From Silurus meridionalis (Eukaryota; Chordata; Actinopteri; Siluriformes; Siluridae): DNA of 64,000 bases. Below the pieces are notes generated by a model. It worked only from the letters and a program-made list of their open reading frames with translations, did not search any database and had not been told where the DNA came from. The stretch spans positions 16,775,500 through 16,839,499 of the forward strand of contig NC_060890.1 of NCBI RefSeq assembly GCF_014805685.1. The letters are read 5' to 3'. A program made the translations under genes and the position numbers. Every line of letters begins with the position of its first letter. Within the stretch, counting starts at the first letter, position 1. This document shows positions 1 through 51,665 of the stretch, piece by piece.

Positions 1-1
1 T

Positions 2-1171
2 ATTCCTTGCCAGCATCACATCGCCACTTTACTTATCAGACACCACCACAAGCAAATCCATCATCAAGGCCGTCATTTTACAGAGGGGGCGGTCCGTTCA
101 GCTGGCCTTTGGATAGTCGGAGGGAAGAAAAGAGTAAGCAGCATCATTCACCAATGCATAACGTGCAGAAGGCTCAGAGCTCCACTCAGTATCCAGAAAA
201 TGGCTGATCTGCCATCTGATCGTCTTTCAACCGATCCTCCATTCTCTAGTGTGGGTCTTGATGTGTTCGGCCCATGGAACGTCTCCTCACGTAAGACCAG
301 GGGCGGCTTCGCTCAAAGTAAAAGGTGGGCAGTGATTTTTACGTGCATGAGCATAAGAGCTGTGCACATTGAAGTCATAGAATCCCTTGACACCTCTAGC
401 TTCATCAACGCGCTACGGCGCTTTCTTTCAATGCGTGGGCCGGTCAAATACATTCGTTCCGACCGTGGCACGAACTTCATAGGTGCCTGTAAGGAACTCA
501 AGATAGCCTCAAACATTGACAGCACTGCCGTAAAGACTTACCTCTCAGACAAGGGCTGCATCTGGTCTTTTAACCCCCCCCATGCATCTCATTGGGGTGG
601 TTCATGGGAGAGAATGATAGGGCTGGCAAGGAGGATTCTGGATGCAATGTTCCTCCAGCTGAAAGACAAGCTCACCCACGAAGTGCTGGTGACTTTCATG
701 GCAGAAGTCGCTGCTATCATCAACGCCAGACCACTTGTTCCAGTGACAATGGACCCTGAGGACTCGTTTATACTCACGCCAGCTGCTCTTCTCACACAAA
801 AGACAAGCAGTGTGCCTGCTCCTGCTGGTGAGTTTGGAGTCACAGACCTCTACAAGTCCCAGTGGCGGCAGGTTCAACACCTGTCCAACACCTTCTGGGA
901 CCGCTGGAGGAAACAATTCCTCCCAACATTGCAGGCCCGCAAGAAATGGCAGTCCACTCAGCCGAACATTCAGCCTGGAAGCGTTGTTCTCCTTAAGGAC
1001 AGCCAAGCACCTAGGAATGAATGGCCTCTCGGACTGATCACACAGGCCTTCCCTAGCAAGGATGGGAAAGTGCGCCAGGTTGAGGTAAAAATCTTCAAAC
1101 CAGGCGGGTCTGGCCTCTTTCTCCGGCCGGTCAATGAAATTGTTCTCCTTCTACCTCCAGAGGCACAGTAG
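2..1171 (+). CDS. BEL/Pao LTR retrotransposon Pol, integrase end (5'-partial)
   Basis: The frame is open from base 2 through the stop at 1169-1171, so the protein starts outside the window. In order it shows an HHCC-type zinc-binding region (histidines about 41-61, the C..C pair at about 155-165), then a DDE integrase core, then a C-terminal domain of the DUF5641 type typical of BEL/Pao elements. Counting from the internal Met at base 200, the catalytic candidates are D21 (GLDVFG), D88 (RSDRGTNF) and E137 (HWGGSWE), all present, with no stop or frameshift in the visible part. The integrase would insert element cDNA into host DNA. An LTR-like sequence with a purine tract follows at once, as expected for the 3' end of pol. 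It lies downstream of the cadherin gene and is not part of it. Whether gag, protease and RT are intact cannot be seen. Confidence 0.9.
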   Translation: MPCQHHIATLLIRHHHKQIHHQGRHFTEGAVRSAGLWIVGGKKRVSSIIHQCITCRRLRAPLSIQKMADLPSDRLSTDPPFSSVGLDVFGPWNVSSRKTRGGFAQSKRWAVIFTCMSIRAVHIEVIESLDTSSFINALRRFLSMRGPVKYIRSDRGTNFIGACKELKIASNIDSTAVKTYLSDKGCIWSFNPPHASHWGGSWERMIGLARRILDAMFLQLKDKLTHEVLVTFMAEVAAIINARPLVPVTMDPEDSFILTPAALLTQKTSSVPAPAGEFGVTDLYKSQWRQVQHLSNTFWDRWRKQFLPTLQARKKWQSTQPNIQPGSVVLLKDSQAPRNEWPLGLITQAFPSKDGKVRQVEVKIFKPGGSGLFLRPVNEIVLLLPPEAQ

Positions 1172-1226
1172 ATGGACTGTTAAAAAAAAAACTGTGCATG
1201 GACTGTGGGTGACGTGTGTTCACGTC

Positions 1227-1922
1227 AGACGGGGAGTGTTCTGTTCTTAATGGTAACATTTAGATAAGCATTGAGTTTCATGCTTTCAGAAAATAACATG
1301 CTTTAAACGTTTATTCAGATTCCTATGCGCTCTTATTTAGGTCATGGTCATTTTAAGATCGCGTTGTTCTAATTGTCCTATTACGTTACCCGTAGTCGGA
1401 AGTAATCCTTCACGCATTCAAGCGCATTGTTTTAGACGTTTATATGCATCGCGTTCTCCTCATCTGTCTTCTCCTTGCGTCTGGCATAGCATCGATGGTA
1501 TGTACATTTGTCTTTGTGAGATTTTCTGAAGGAATTCTGTTATTTTCGTCAATACTTTGTTTGTAAAGTAAAATCTGAGGACGGTTTGAATTTACTACAA
1601 CTATGCAAATGTTAGCTCACGTGTGTCGTTTGCGATGAGTTGTGCGTTGTCTCATTGTCCTGAATGTTATTTAAATGTATTTCTTCTCCTTTCTTAAAAT
1701 GAGTACAAACGAAATGCAGCTGTAATAGTGCAATTAGTCTTTATTCAAGTTGAGTTAAGGTTTGATGAAGTTGGCGTTACTCTGATTTGTCATTGCCTTT
1801 TTTAATGTGTTGCAGTTTCACTTTTTCTTTGCATCTCCAATAAACCTGTGGAACTAAGAATTAATCTTCAGAGTTTTGGTGTTGGGAAAAGTTTAGCTGG
1901 CCGTCAAGATATTAAGTGAACA
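1227..1922 (+). mobile_element. Polypurine tract and 3' LTR of the BEL/Pao element
   Basis: A purine-rich stretch at 1227-1236 ends directly before TGTTCTG at 1237, the usual start of an LTR. An AATAAA signal sits at about 1840. The right end is placed at the CA of 1921-1922 by the TG...CA rule; another CA near 1936 is possible. The 5' LTR and target-site duplication lie outside the window, so the right border is inferred. Confidence 0.65.
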
Positions 1923-2455
1923 TATCGAGGACGGCACAGGCTGTATGTTGAGTTATTTTCAGGGCAGTAAATTTATTCTGCTATACAAGCTGCACACTGA
2001 CTACTCTAAAATATATCCAAGTTTCTTTTCTATAGTATTGTTTCTTTAGAGAATATACTAAAACGGATGGTGAAATGTGAGCGGTGTACTCTTTTGTGAG
2101 ATACTTTATGCATGAAATGCTGTGAAACTCACAATATTATTGAAATTATAATATAACATTGCTTAATACTAAAAGCAGATAAAGCCAATAAACTTAACAA
2201 AGTCAATATATGATATAAGCACATTAGAATGTGGTGCAGTTTGTGTAGTTTTATAAGGAATTTGTCTGGTAAGATTTATTGAGCATCTAGCAGAGAATCC
2301 ACAGCAATTTCCTTTAGAGACTTTTTTGTCTAAAAAATGGTCTTCTATGTATTGGCACATTTTTAACTGACAAACGTGTTTTATTTATTTTTTAGTTTCT
2401 TAGTTTGTTAACTTAGTAATGTTTGTTAACTTTTTACACAGTACAGTGTGTGTGG

Positions 2456-2520
<65 letters not shown>

Positions 2521-3900
2521 CCAGGTGGGCAGTTGAGATAATGCCAGATGTGCAAAGCTGAATATATATAAAAAAAAAAATGGTGGTCACATTCATAATT
2601 TACAGTACAGTTAAAGCTGGATTATTGCCATTGTTTATGTGAGCAAAAAAGTTGGTGTCTAAAATGTTATTTATATTTTTCTACTTAAAGCACTGTAAAA
2701 GATCAGTCATATTCTCCGTATCATTTGTAGAGGTACTGAATATTCTGAAAGCAATGTCCACATATTCTCACCTATGTATATTTTCCTAATATTAGTTTAG
2801 ACCATTAGATGCTGCTCTGTTATTCTTAAGTTGTTTATTTAGGTTTGTGACATTACTTTACTATTTAATTTTTTTTTCTTTCAAAACCACTACTCTGCAA
2901 CTCAGGCAGATGTCCATGTAACTAAAGTGCAAATTAAAAGCTGCTCCAGTTGGTAATCATCTGGAGACATACACAAGTGTATAAAGAGGGTGATGAAACA
3001 AGATCTTAAACAGGAATGAATAGCTAAAATCCTTGTGCATGTGCATGCTTATACATAAACCTCTAAATTTCCAGTTTTACATTAATCAGCTGATTAAGAT
3101 TTTCAAGAATGCCTGTGCAAAATAATTTTTTAACTCAGGTTTAGATGAAAATGGTTTAAAAAATTGCTAAATGACAGTCATTTATGAATGTAATCGAATA
3201 AAGATCTCAAATAATTCAACACAACATTCTGGAAGAATTTCCGAATGCACATGTCATATCAGAGCACCAAATCCAATCCACCACAGCATCACAGGATGGT
3301 CAGTTTTGATTTCCTATTAAACACAGTCACTCTCACATTCAAGGTCACATGATTACTTATTGAGCACATGTGTAACATATCTAAAAAGCACATATACATA
3401 AATAATCCAGGCTCACATGCTACCAGTGCAAAGTATCTGCTCTGAGATTTCTAATGATGCTGCTTCTCCATGTGTATTCAGTTCTGTCCTTTTTATCTTT
3501 TTGATTAATATTTCATTTTTTATTCCCTGATTCTGGTTGCTGCCTTTGATACTCTGTATGCTGACAGTCTAACTATTGCTTGTTTTGTGATTCTGATTCT
3601 GTATATTGTTTGGGTTTCTCTAGCTGTTGCAATTTAGTCGAACCTGCACTTGCAGTGGTCTCCTATGACTGACAGAACCACAAAAACTTTTTTACCACCT
3701 AAACATTTCTTTAACACAATTACTGTCACTGAGTTTCATTTGTTATTCACCGTTTTAAATAAAGGCTCTTATTTTTTACTATTTATAAAATAATCTTTCA
3801 AAAATTAAATAAAAAGAATCGCATGGTGTCTGGAACATCTCACACCTCATAAACATGTTGGGCATAACATTAAGTTCTGATTGAAATTTAAACCATTGAT
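1923..3900. other. Intergenic flank between BEL element and cadherin 3' end
   Basis: AT-rich DNA with no ORF of interest and no exon-like signal. Apart from the TG microsatellite at 2457-2515 I recognise no repeat family. Confidence 0.6.
2457..2515. repeat. (TG)n microsatellite
   Basis: About 59 bases of uninterrupted TG, in the 3' flank of the cadherin gene. Confidence 0.98.
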
Positions 3901-3923
3901 AACATATTAGGGATTTTCCAAAC

Positions 3924-4565
3924 TTTATTATCAAAATAAGTATAAAAATATAAATACAGTATAAAACAATATGACAGCATTCGACCAGAATGAAGACAGT
4001 ATGACCAGGTTTTTACAAGATTACACTTTTCATTGTACATATTCTAATTCTATGTGCTGAGATGAATGCACACGTTGACACGTTGAACCATTTAAAGAAA
4101 AACGAAAATAAAAGAAAATATCACTGTAACACTGCCCTTTTAACCCAAGATACCAAACAGTTTACATGTATTTATTTTATATAAGGTTTGCAATAAAAGC
4201 TAAGCTAATAATCAGATTGTTTTCCATTTATTCGCAGTAAACATCAATAGTATAGAAAGCTGCTATCACTGTTCGTACGTACAAAACACATTATTCACAT
4301 CATCAATCACAACAAATTCCTAAACTTTAAAGGCATCTTTATGGAATATAAAACAGAGAGAAAGAGAAAGAAAGAGTAGAACAAGATCAAGAATGAGAGG
4401 AGGAAAATAAATTTTGGAAATCAAAACTCCCAATTAATTCGAGTATGATTTTCATGTCTTTCTTGACTCTAAGTAGATTATACAGTTTGGTAAAAGTGTG
4501 TTGATGTGAGTAAGCTCATGGAGTGATATGAGTCAGAATACTCAGAACAGTGTTACAACATCGTC
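3924..4565 (-). other. Probable 3' UTR of the cadherin gene with candidate poly(A) signals
   Basis: This follows the stop codon on the minus strand. AATAAA on the minus strand occurs at 4227-4232, 4171-4176 and 3924-3929. Which one is used cannot be decided from sequence, so the 3' end given is the farthest of the three. Confidence 0.4.
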
Positions 4566-42545
<37,980 letters not shown>

Positions 42546-45500
42546 TCGCTCCTGGAGAGTCCTTGATAAGAAATCAATTAGCAGCTTTAGTGTTGTTTTG
42601 GAGATACAGCTGAATGCAAATCACAACAGAATGGGACATCCTATCCTCAGTCTCCTTTTCTCCTTTCTTGTTCAGGCCTGGAAAGAAGGCAAGAGAAGAT
42701 TGATGAGGCACAAAATTATGCATCACACTATGGTTTCGTTCTTGAATCCCTAAGATAAAAGCAATTGAATAACTTGAAGTTGGCAGCAAATCAATCAGTA
42801 GAAACTCTAACAAAGTTTAAAACGGCTGTGACTATCATTTGCATTAATAACAAGGACAAACAAATGCTTCAAATTTACTATTTTATTTGTAAGCATTTAC
42901 TTATTTTAAAGGTTGATATCACACAGCTGTGCATCAAAATCTGGTTTGAACTGCAGTGCTATACAAAGTTCTTCCGATTACATACAAGTCTATGGTACAC
43001 AATAAACAGAGCAGGCTGCTTAGCTAAACCCACAATGACTCACTGAAGCACAGTGTGCCCCAAGAGCACTGCTGAATGGTAATTTAGGGAGCGCATGCAT
43101 AATTTATGGGCTTTTGGAACTTAATCCTAATAAATCGCTCTTCCTTCATTCCATGTAAGCCAGTTTTCAAGGAAAATGTAGAAGGCCAAAGTGTCATGCC
43201 AGCCTGATGGGCATTTATTACCCTCACTGTATCTGGGGAATCACAAGCAAATCAGGAGTGAATTTAAAGTATTATGTTGTTCTTGTTCACCGATCTGAAT
43301 TTACATGAGAAAGACAAGGAGAATAAAAAGAAACAATGTCACTGAAGGCATAAGGAAGAACAAATCGTCTATCCTGCTTTTCTTCTGTGAACAAATCAGA
43401 GCCATGGTCCTTTTTGATGTTACTAAAATAGTACTTGTAAGAGAACATTATCTTATGAACATGAATGAAATAATGTAATTAAATAAGATAGAAATAGGGC
43501 ATTATTCACAAGGTTGCAGTTTAAAAGTGTGTCGATTGCTGTAATTTGTGGAATCACTGGCTAATGTTTAATAATGAATTCAAGCAGGCCCATCTTGGTA
43601 AGGCCTCTGTGGGCTTCAGACATGTGGTTTGTGTATCTCAGGGTCAGAGAGCTGGGGAAAAAACGTTTACATTCAACAACTCTGTAAGAGTCTTCATGAA
43701 TTAAACATGATGCTACGGGCAGAGTTGTTATATGCTATTGGCAATGTAGTATTATAAAATGAAAACGCATGAAGTAAAATCGACATGCTTCTAACATTTG
43801 GGTGTTCGTGAAAGTGAGATTGCAAAGGTGGGAAATACATACATTTATACTTTTCAACTATCAGTGTAAATCTATTGTGCTGGGTTTTGGTCAAGCCTAT
43901 AATTTTAGATATAAGCTAGGTCTTAGTGGAAATACTGTCAAACCAAACATTATTCTCTTATTAAATACTACACCTTTTACCACACATCAAAGACTATTAT
44001 TAGGTTAAACAGAACCTATTATAAAATAATTACACGTTTACACAACGATGTTTCTTTTCAAAAATATGTTTGTCAGATGTAAAATTTTATCCACAAATCA
44101 CTGCATGTTATCAAATCATCCGTATACTAAATATCTGTAAAGCTGTTTAGTGACATTGTCGAATGATAAAAGTGCTATACAAGTCAAATTTATTTGAATT
44201 GAGTTTAATATGCCTTTTTTCCACAGTCATTCTAGTCTACACATACTACAGGAAATATGTCACTTTTTGGTATGTAAATGTTCCACATCATATTTTGTAC
44301 CACTTTGCCCACATGTTAATAATTTTATCAGTGTATATATATATTCCGATGAGTAGTGTAATGATATGATTAATGTGATGCAAAAATATTTACTGGATAG
44401 ATAGTGTTCTTTATTATTCCTAAAGCAAAATTGTAAAAATTAGATTATAAATTATAAAATTATATATTATATTTTAATAATGGTCTTTACGTCTTTTAAA
44501 ATTGAAGATAAACTCCAGAATTATTTAGTTTGATTACTGATCGGTATAATAGTGTGCTCTTGGTGCCATAATAAATATCTGTTTCTCTACTTCGGTATTC
44601 TTGAGTACTATGCATGTCTCCCCTCCAGGCAACCAACTAAAGTCTCCTGCATCTTTACACACTATAAAAGCAAGAGAGCTAGTAAAGCCAGCATGTGTCT
44701 TCTTTCTTGTCTGTGTTCTGAGTGACAAGGCAGATAAAAAAAAGTTTTCTCAAACTTTAAATGTTTGGGAAAATTACCAACCGAATATATTTAGAAAGTC
44801 CAGAAATGCTGTAACAATATTGTTTCTGGATGTTTTGCTGACACTGATTATGTCAATACATTTGTTTGCATAGACACAGAAAAGACATGGAAACTTCAGC
44901 TGTTACAAACAGAGATTTTATTTCCCAATTGTCAATAAATACCAAGGCATAAGTTCATGTGTAGAGAGTATGTTTTAAAACACAATGCAGAACAATACTG
45001 TACATACTGTATTTTTTATCCTAGTATGGAGATGCAGCAATGTTTTTCTGTTTCTAGACTTCTAGGAGTTGAGACCTAAGACTGAAAGTGAAAAACTGAA
45101 TGCAGAAGTGTCCAAAAATTGCGTTCATCAGATTTCCAGCCTTATTTTATTGACAGGTGAAATCGTGCTTACCACAGCTTGGTAGTGTTGGCGTTATCAT
45201 GCCATGGATTGCACATGTATGCAGCTCTTGTCAGCCCGGTTCTGCTGAGAAAGTGTTATCATTGCTGTCATGTAACAGGGTTGTTTAGAGCTTGGGGTTT
45301 GTGGAAGGGTCCAGATAGGAGATTATGTGGTGCTGGCTGACTTAGAGGGCGCCAATAAGCTATAAGCTGATAAAGGGTTTCTTTTTTCCCCCTTCTACTG
45401 GCCTGCACACTCGGAGTTGAGCTGTTCCACAGTGATGACAAGTGCATCCTTGGAAGCTCACAGAAACCGTTTGTGGCAATTAAACTATGGTGATTCTTGT

Positions 45501-47765
45501 GATTGCATTTTCTAATTAACATTCAAGGCTGTCCTTGGGTTTTAATAGCATTCTGGTTATTAATCTTTGATGCAGCATGCTTATTAAGCATTAAAACAGC
45601 ACATCTTTTTAAAATTCTACTTGCTGCCCCATGCCTAGGGGGCGGATGTGCCCGCAAAAGGGGGTGGGGGGGAGGGGGTTTCAGTTGCCAGATGTTCAGT
45701 GCTTTTATTTAATTATCTTAACTTGATTATTGTATTATGAGTCGGCGGCATATTAAAAAGTTGTTTATGAAGAAAGGCATTGGGGTGTAGGAGGATTTAC
45801 AGTAGCTTAATATAAAAAAAGGAGTGGGGAAGGGCAAATATTCTGATATAAAGCCGCACAGCCTTACTTGTCGTATTAACTAGCTTAAGTGGTAGGTGTA
45901 CAAGTGTTTTTGTGTGTGTGTACACATGCTTAAAAAGCTTACTGCTTTGTAATTTGGTCTTAATAAGTATTTAAGTGGGAATGCACTGTGGTGCCCTAGG
46001 TGCGTTGGTGGTTTGAAACAGACATACTGGCTATACAAGCAACAGGGTTTTATGTACTATTGTGTTGTGCTAAAAATTATTGCAAGGATTAATATGAGAA
46101 AACAAACACACACAGATAGAGAGAGAAAAAGAGAGAGAGTAGTAAGTCAGGTCAGTAGAGCGGCTATGCCCTGGCTAGTAAGACTTTGTCTTTGTAATTG
46201 CTGTAGTCCTGTCTGCGAGGCAGTGATCTATTTCTCTGGAGACTTATAAAAAGCAGTCTAGAGCTGCAGTGCCTACTGGGAATACATTTCCCATAGTCCA
46301 GCACAGCCTCGTTTGCTCAACCCTGTTTTGTGCCAGTTACTCCTACTCTTTCTCTCTTTGCTTTGCCCTGGAGGGCTGCCTCAGACATGGATCATTTAGG
46401 AAATCTGGGCTAGTCCTCTCCTTGCCTGGTGCTGTGCTGATGGATGGTCATTCACATATATAGGGTAACACTGTCTGTGTCTGTACATTCATTTTACACA
46501 GTGTCTTTGGAGAAAACTTTTTTTGTTTTGTTTCTTCTTTCTTTTCCACCTTCCCTGTGACCTTGACGTCTAAGAAACACAGAGGATGGAAAATGGATTT
46601 GAAGCTCTGATGGGATCGGGTAGTGAGGCAGATTGCAAACCGGAAAGGAAAGGTTAAGGGAAAAGAGAGACAAGATGCATGCTGGCATGACAAGTTGGAT
46701 GAGCAATGCACTCAATATGATACAAAGCTTGAAATACCATGTATCATTTAAAGACTTAAAGATTGATGCTGTGTGCAAAGTAGAAATTAAAACTGATTAT
46801 AAGAGCTTGAGGTGCCTATTACATCCTTTTGAATTTTTTTAAACCATATAAGTAAATGATAGAATGTTTATAATGTAATTTGGTCATGATTTAAAAATGA
46901 CAATGGCTTCTGTTGCTTAGGCTGAATTGCCGTAAAGTAACTGATAAACTCGACCACTTGGTGGAGCCCACAATCTCTCAAAGAATGCAGCACAATTACA
47001 GCAATGTTTCTCTCTCTGTTCTAAGCCTCTCTTTCTCTCTTTCACACTTACACTATCATTCTCTCTGCTGTTTTAAATCTATTCAGATATCAAATGTATT
47101 GCATTGAGGAGACATTCATTAGGATACTCTGTATCCTGTAAATAGCTTGCCAATAATAGTGAAATCAACATCTGCAGCTTAATACCTGCTGTGCATTCAC
47201 AGAAATCAACAGGCAAAAAGTTTGTAATCCTACATGGACAGATATAAAAAAAAAACACACGCACAAATGAACTTTGATTTTTTTGTTTCTTACTGTAAAA
47301 TTGAATACTTGTCAAAGTGTTGAAATCTGCTACACATTTCATAAAAATCCAATATCCATTCCTGTGTAGATTCAAATTTCTTCTGTTGTTAAAAGCTCCC
47401 TGCTCATTTGATTTTGCTCTGACAATACAAGTAGACTTTCATTAGTTGTCTGTCAAAACTGTCATTAGTTTTGCACATTCATAGATTTTTTTAATTTGGC
47501 AAAGACAACAAACATGCATAAGGTGCTTGAAAAAAAAACTTTCTTCAAAAATCATCATTTTGAACAGTTTTATAATAAAATTGTCGCACAGATTATCATC
47601 TTGAAATCAGCATAATGAAATACATTCAGATGGAAGAGATATATATATATACTTATTGTTTTTATACAGTTTTGTCCCTTGAGTCATTGTTTGACACATT
47701 CTGTTTAGTATTGTGTGTGTGAATGTTGTTAATTTGTGTTACAATATATATTGTCTTGCAGCTGT

Positions 47766-47856
<91 letters not shown>

Positions 47857-48259
47857 TTTTATTAATTTTTATTTTTAAAGACAAACAATTCATGATGTGA
47901 TCTGTGGTTTAGGCAGTACAAGAGTGGACAGATGACAGTTCACAGCAATAAGCGGCTTAGTGGAGTCATGCAAAAGCATTTGTGTAATTGGAGAATTCCT
48001 ATAACAATGATTCCTAGAGAACATTATCAAAGCACGCATAATTCCTCTTATCAGTCCACGACAGACTATTTAAAGATTTGGCTGAATTAAAAATAAATAT
48101 CAAATACTTTCACAGCAAGAATTTGCATTCACCTCTATTCTTGGCTGTCTTTGATGATCCAGTGTTTTACAGTATTTCATTATGAATAAATATCAGGAAA
48201 AAACAATCAAAAAGCATCTCTCTATGCAGACTATCTGTGCAATAAGTGCACTGGATTCA
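42546..48259. other. Upstream flank of the first coding exon (probably intron 1)
   Basis: If a noncoding exon 1 exists upstream, this is intron 1. No exon-like ORF is convincing. 43030-43260 is unique-looking with balanced base composition and could be a conserved noncoding element. There is a small repeat end at 44165-44210 and a G-rich run at 45640-45680. Confidence 0.45.
47767..47856. repeat. (GATA)n microsatellite
   Basis: About 90 bases of TAGA units without interruption. Confidence 0.98.
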
Positions 48260-48509
48260 TTTATATAGACAATATATAAACAACCGAACATGATTCTCCT
48301 AGCCTTATCCAAGCATTCTGAACTCCACACAGGAGACAGCACGAGTACGAAGCAATTCCACCCCAAAAAAGTGACTCTATAGCTCTAAATGACAACTGAT
48401 GCCCAAAAGTATGATTCATATATATTATATGACCATTACATTGAATTTTTTTCACCTCAAAATCCTTCTTTAACATCCCACAAAAGGAAAGAATAAACCA
48501 TCCACTTAC

Positions 48510-48735
48510 ATTCTTGCCTCTTTGAATCCTTCTCTGGAAAACTTTATTCACAGATTTAGCTTACAGTGAGATACGTCCACAGCAGCAGAGTAAATCATGT
48601 GGTGAAAAGCACATGTCTCAATAATAACCTTTAGATTCAGCAAGAGAAATTACGTACATGACTGCACTCTTTCAGTGCGCTCCTTTCATCTGTCTAAGAG
48701 AAAGGGACTGAGAGAGAGTGAGAGAGAGGGAAAAG

Positions 48736-48779
<44 letters not shown>

Positions 48780-49060
48780 CAGAGAGGGAGGCTGAGCAAG
48801 GCTGAGAGTGAGAGTGAGAGAGGTTTTACCTTCAGTGTTCATGCTTCGTTGCTGATCTACGCGTTAGTAGTCATGCTACCCGGTCCCTCTTTAGCAAACC
48901 GAAGCACTGCCTGCTCTGTCACCTTTTCTGCACTTACATGGCAAGCTAGAGTGCAGGCTGCGTGTGGAGAAGCGTGGATGGGAGCCAGGGTGTGTGAGTG
49001 TGAAAGGGACTGTGTGTGTAAAAGAGAGAGGGAGAGAGTGGAGGGAGAATGAGAGAGAGA
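48510..49060 (-). promoter_or_regulatory. cdh10: Candidate noncoding exon 1 / promoter region of the cadherin gene
   Basis: Two good minus-strand donor sites occur: GAAT|GTAAGTGG with the exon side at 48510, and GCCAT|GTAAGTGC with the exon side at 48938. Around the second, 48840-48970 is a unique segment of higher GC between GA-rich tracts. Type II cadherins usually begin with a noncoding exon far upstream of the ATG exon. No TATA box or transcript evidence is available, so this is only a location to test. Confidence 0.25.
48746..48778. repeat. (GA)n microsatellite
   Basis: Pure GA inside a broader GA-rich region (48700-49080). Confidence 0.95.
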
Positions 49061-50409
49061 GAGAGAGTGTGTGTATTTGCACACTGACATGCTGTCTTCT
49101 CTTTCAAATGTGTTTCGCTCTGTGCTACTTGCTTCTTTTTCAAATGCATGTGATTCTGGTTGGAATTTTTTTCTACTTTTATGCTTATTCTGTTTGTTTT
49201 TTTCATAATTTCCATCTACATTTGCATTCTTTTTTATCTTTCTCTCTCTTTCTCTCTCTGTGTCTGTTGCTGTCAGGGAGAGAGAGTGAAGGAGAAAGGA
49301 CTCAGCACATGATTGGCTGCCACTCAGAAGTCCCCAGTAAAAACGACAGGAAGAAAGAAAAAAAAAAATGAAGAACGAGGAGGGGTTAGGAGAGCCTTTA
49401 GTCCCCTGGAGCTGTGGCTTTGACTTAGCTTGCCACAGAGCACAGTGGGAGTGAAAGGATACATAAAGGCCATCACTGGGAGGTTAGGATGGACACAGCC
49501 AAAGAGAAAAAGGGAACGAAATATAGAGAGCAATAGGGAAAGAGAGAGAGATGAAGAGAGAAAGAGGGACAGTCTATACGAGAGGTGAAAGAGACAAAGG
49601 AAAGCTCAAGCAATAGATGGCAGTAATGATCCATTGCAAAAAGACATTTCATGATGGATCGAGTCGCTGATGCTTGATGTCTAAAGCAATCCAGGCCTGA
49701 ACTAATCCAGTGCTAACGACAGCGGGATGAAGGAGAAAAAGACCATAAGATGTAAAGCAGAAGCAGGAGAGAATGGCAAGAGACTGCTGCTGACTTTTTC
49801 TTCTTGTTTGTCAGGAGTTGAGGGTATCTTGAAGGACAGCTTTCAAAAATTCAGTTCAGGTCTAACATTAAGTGTCCACCCTTAACTCAGTGAATGGATA
49901 TATGACAGTCAACACTCACACGACAGAACATGCTGCAACATTTATATTTAAACTGGAAACAAGCCATTTAGGGCTTTTGGTGTGAGTTAAATGTTGCAAT
50001 AACGATTAAGAGAGATTAGAGGAACACGAGTAAGCTTGGAAAAGATATCTAGCAAAAGGAAGTGATAGAAGCCTTTCATATGATGATTTGTGTAAAAGTA
50101 CCACAGGCCTGATAACCTATCTAGTAAAGATACTTTGAAGCACATGGGTTTCTATGAATATTTTATTAGCAGAAAAAAAGGATAAAAATTACTCCAGTGG
50201 TGGCTGCTTGCCCTGAACTTTTTTAGTCATAGAATCAGGTTTTTTTTTTTTTGCTGATCTGGAATGTATCCAGCTAAATTAACATATTTACAGATAAGAA
50301 TGAACTGATGAGTGAGAGATGATCCCTCACTGAAATTTCAGAGTGTAATTAACTTTGCCTTGGGCTTTGTGTTGTGGCAAATCTTTGCCTATTATAGCTT
50401 ATACTGTTT

Positions 50410-50412
<3 letters not shown>

Positions 50413-50461
<49 letters not shown>

Positions 50462-50534
50462 AGAGAACCACCAGCCACACCTTCCTCCAAGGCTCACACT
50501 CTCACTCAGCCTCTCCCTGCTCTAAGCACCTACA

Positions 50535-50581
<47 letters not shown>
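50413..50581. repeat. Pair of (TG)n microsatellites
   Basis: TG at 50413-50460 and 50537-50581, separated by 76 bases of unique sequence. The frames through it read as Cys-Val runs and are not genes. Confidence 0.97.
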
Positions 50582-50584
<3 letters not shown>

Positions 50585-51499
50585 CTCTCTACAATTTTTC
50601 TTACTATTAAAATCATACACAGCACACAAGCCTACATGGTGTACATACATTATTAATTATGACATCAGGCATGTTTGTACAGTCAGGGCATGTCTGTTTG
50701 AAACGCTGCTTCTAAGTTAATTACATTTGAGAATTTTCACTGCAGCTGATACTATATGTGGTTGTGTGTGTGTGTTTAAAAAACTTTAAAAATGATTAGA
50801 TATATGTCAAACCAGAGAACTTTGTACTCAGAAGGAGGTTCAGAGTGGTTATAGGATAGTAATTTCAATCAACATAATAGACAGTGTTCTTCCAAGATGT
50901 CTAATACCAAACCTCTGCTATCATGGACCTGATTTTTCTTTTAGTATTATTACATTTATGTACATTTTTGCCTCCTTACCTCATGCAATATTAAGTCCAA
51001 ATTAGAAATACCTGTGGAATTCTTGGATAATAGAATCAGAGATTGAGTTGGACAAATGCTCAGACCTGTATGAGGTGAATAAGATTGTTTCTGAAAAGCC
51101 TTGAAGGCATACCATAATTCACATTAACCATTATGTTTTCCTCCTCACTATCTTGTCACATAGGAAAAGTTAAGAATAAGTAACTGAATTTAAACATACT
51201 TAGAATGAGAAACTGTTTCAATAGTAGCCTTCAGCTTAATCCTAATATGTTGAAATCAAATATCATTATTGATTGCATATGGTAAAAAAACAGATATTTG
51301 TCTTTTAAGGGACATTAAACACACCACAATAAAGCATATCTTCATTTATTCTCAGTATCCAATTATTACTGATCAGCATTATAGAAGATCCAGAGTTTGG
51401 AGGCAGAAAATCATCCTAATTCGCAAGTATATCCATAGGCACAATGCACAAACACGTACACACGTAAATATTCAGATTTACAACAATGGGTGGCTTGGC

Positions 51500-51665
51500 A
51501 TAAACAGTGTATGTTTTTAGAGAGTTGAAGAAACAAGAAAACTGAGAGAAACTCACATTAGAATTGGAAGTTCATGCAAAATGTCACATAAGCAGTAACC
51601 TGAGGATCAAACCTAGAACCATTCAGCTGTGAGGTGGCGTTTCTACACCCCTACTCCAAACGTCT
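51500..51665 (-). repeat. Diverged L2-like tail fragment
   Basis: GAAGTTCATGCAAAATGTCA, GGATCAAACCTAGAACC and AGCTGTGAGGTGGCG follow the order of the common block (ACATGCAAACTCC, GAATCGAACCC, CTGTGAGGCG). Confidence 0.45.

Noticed and set aside
47767..47856. Regularly spaced repeats considered as a CRISPR-like array
   Set aside because: Pure tandem GATA with no spacers; the sequence is eukaryotic.
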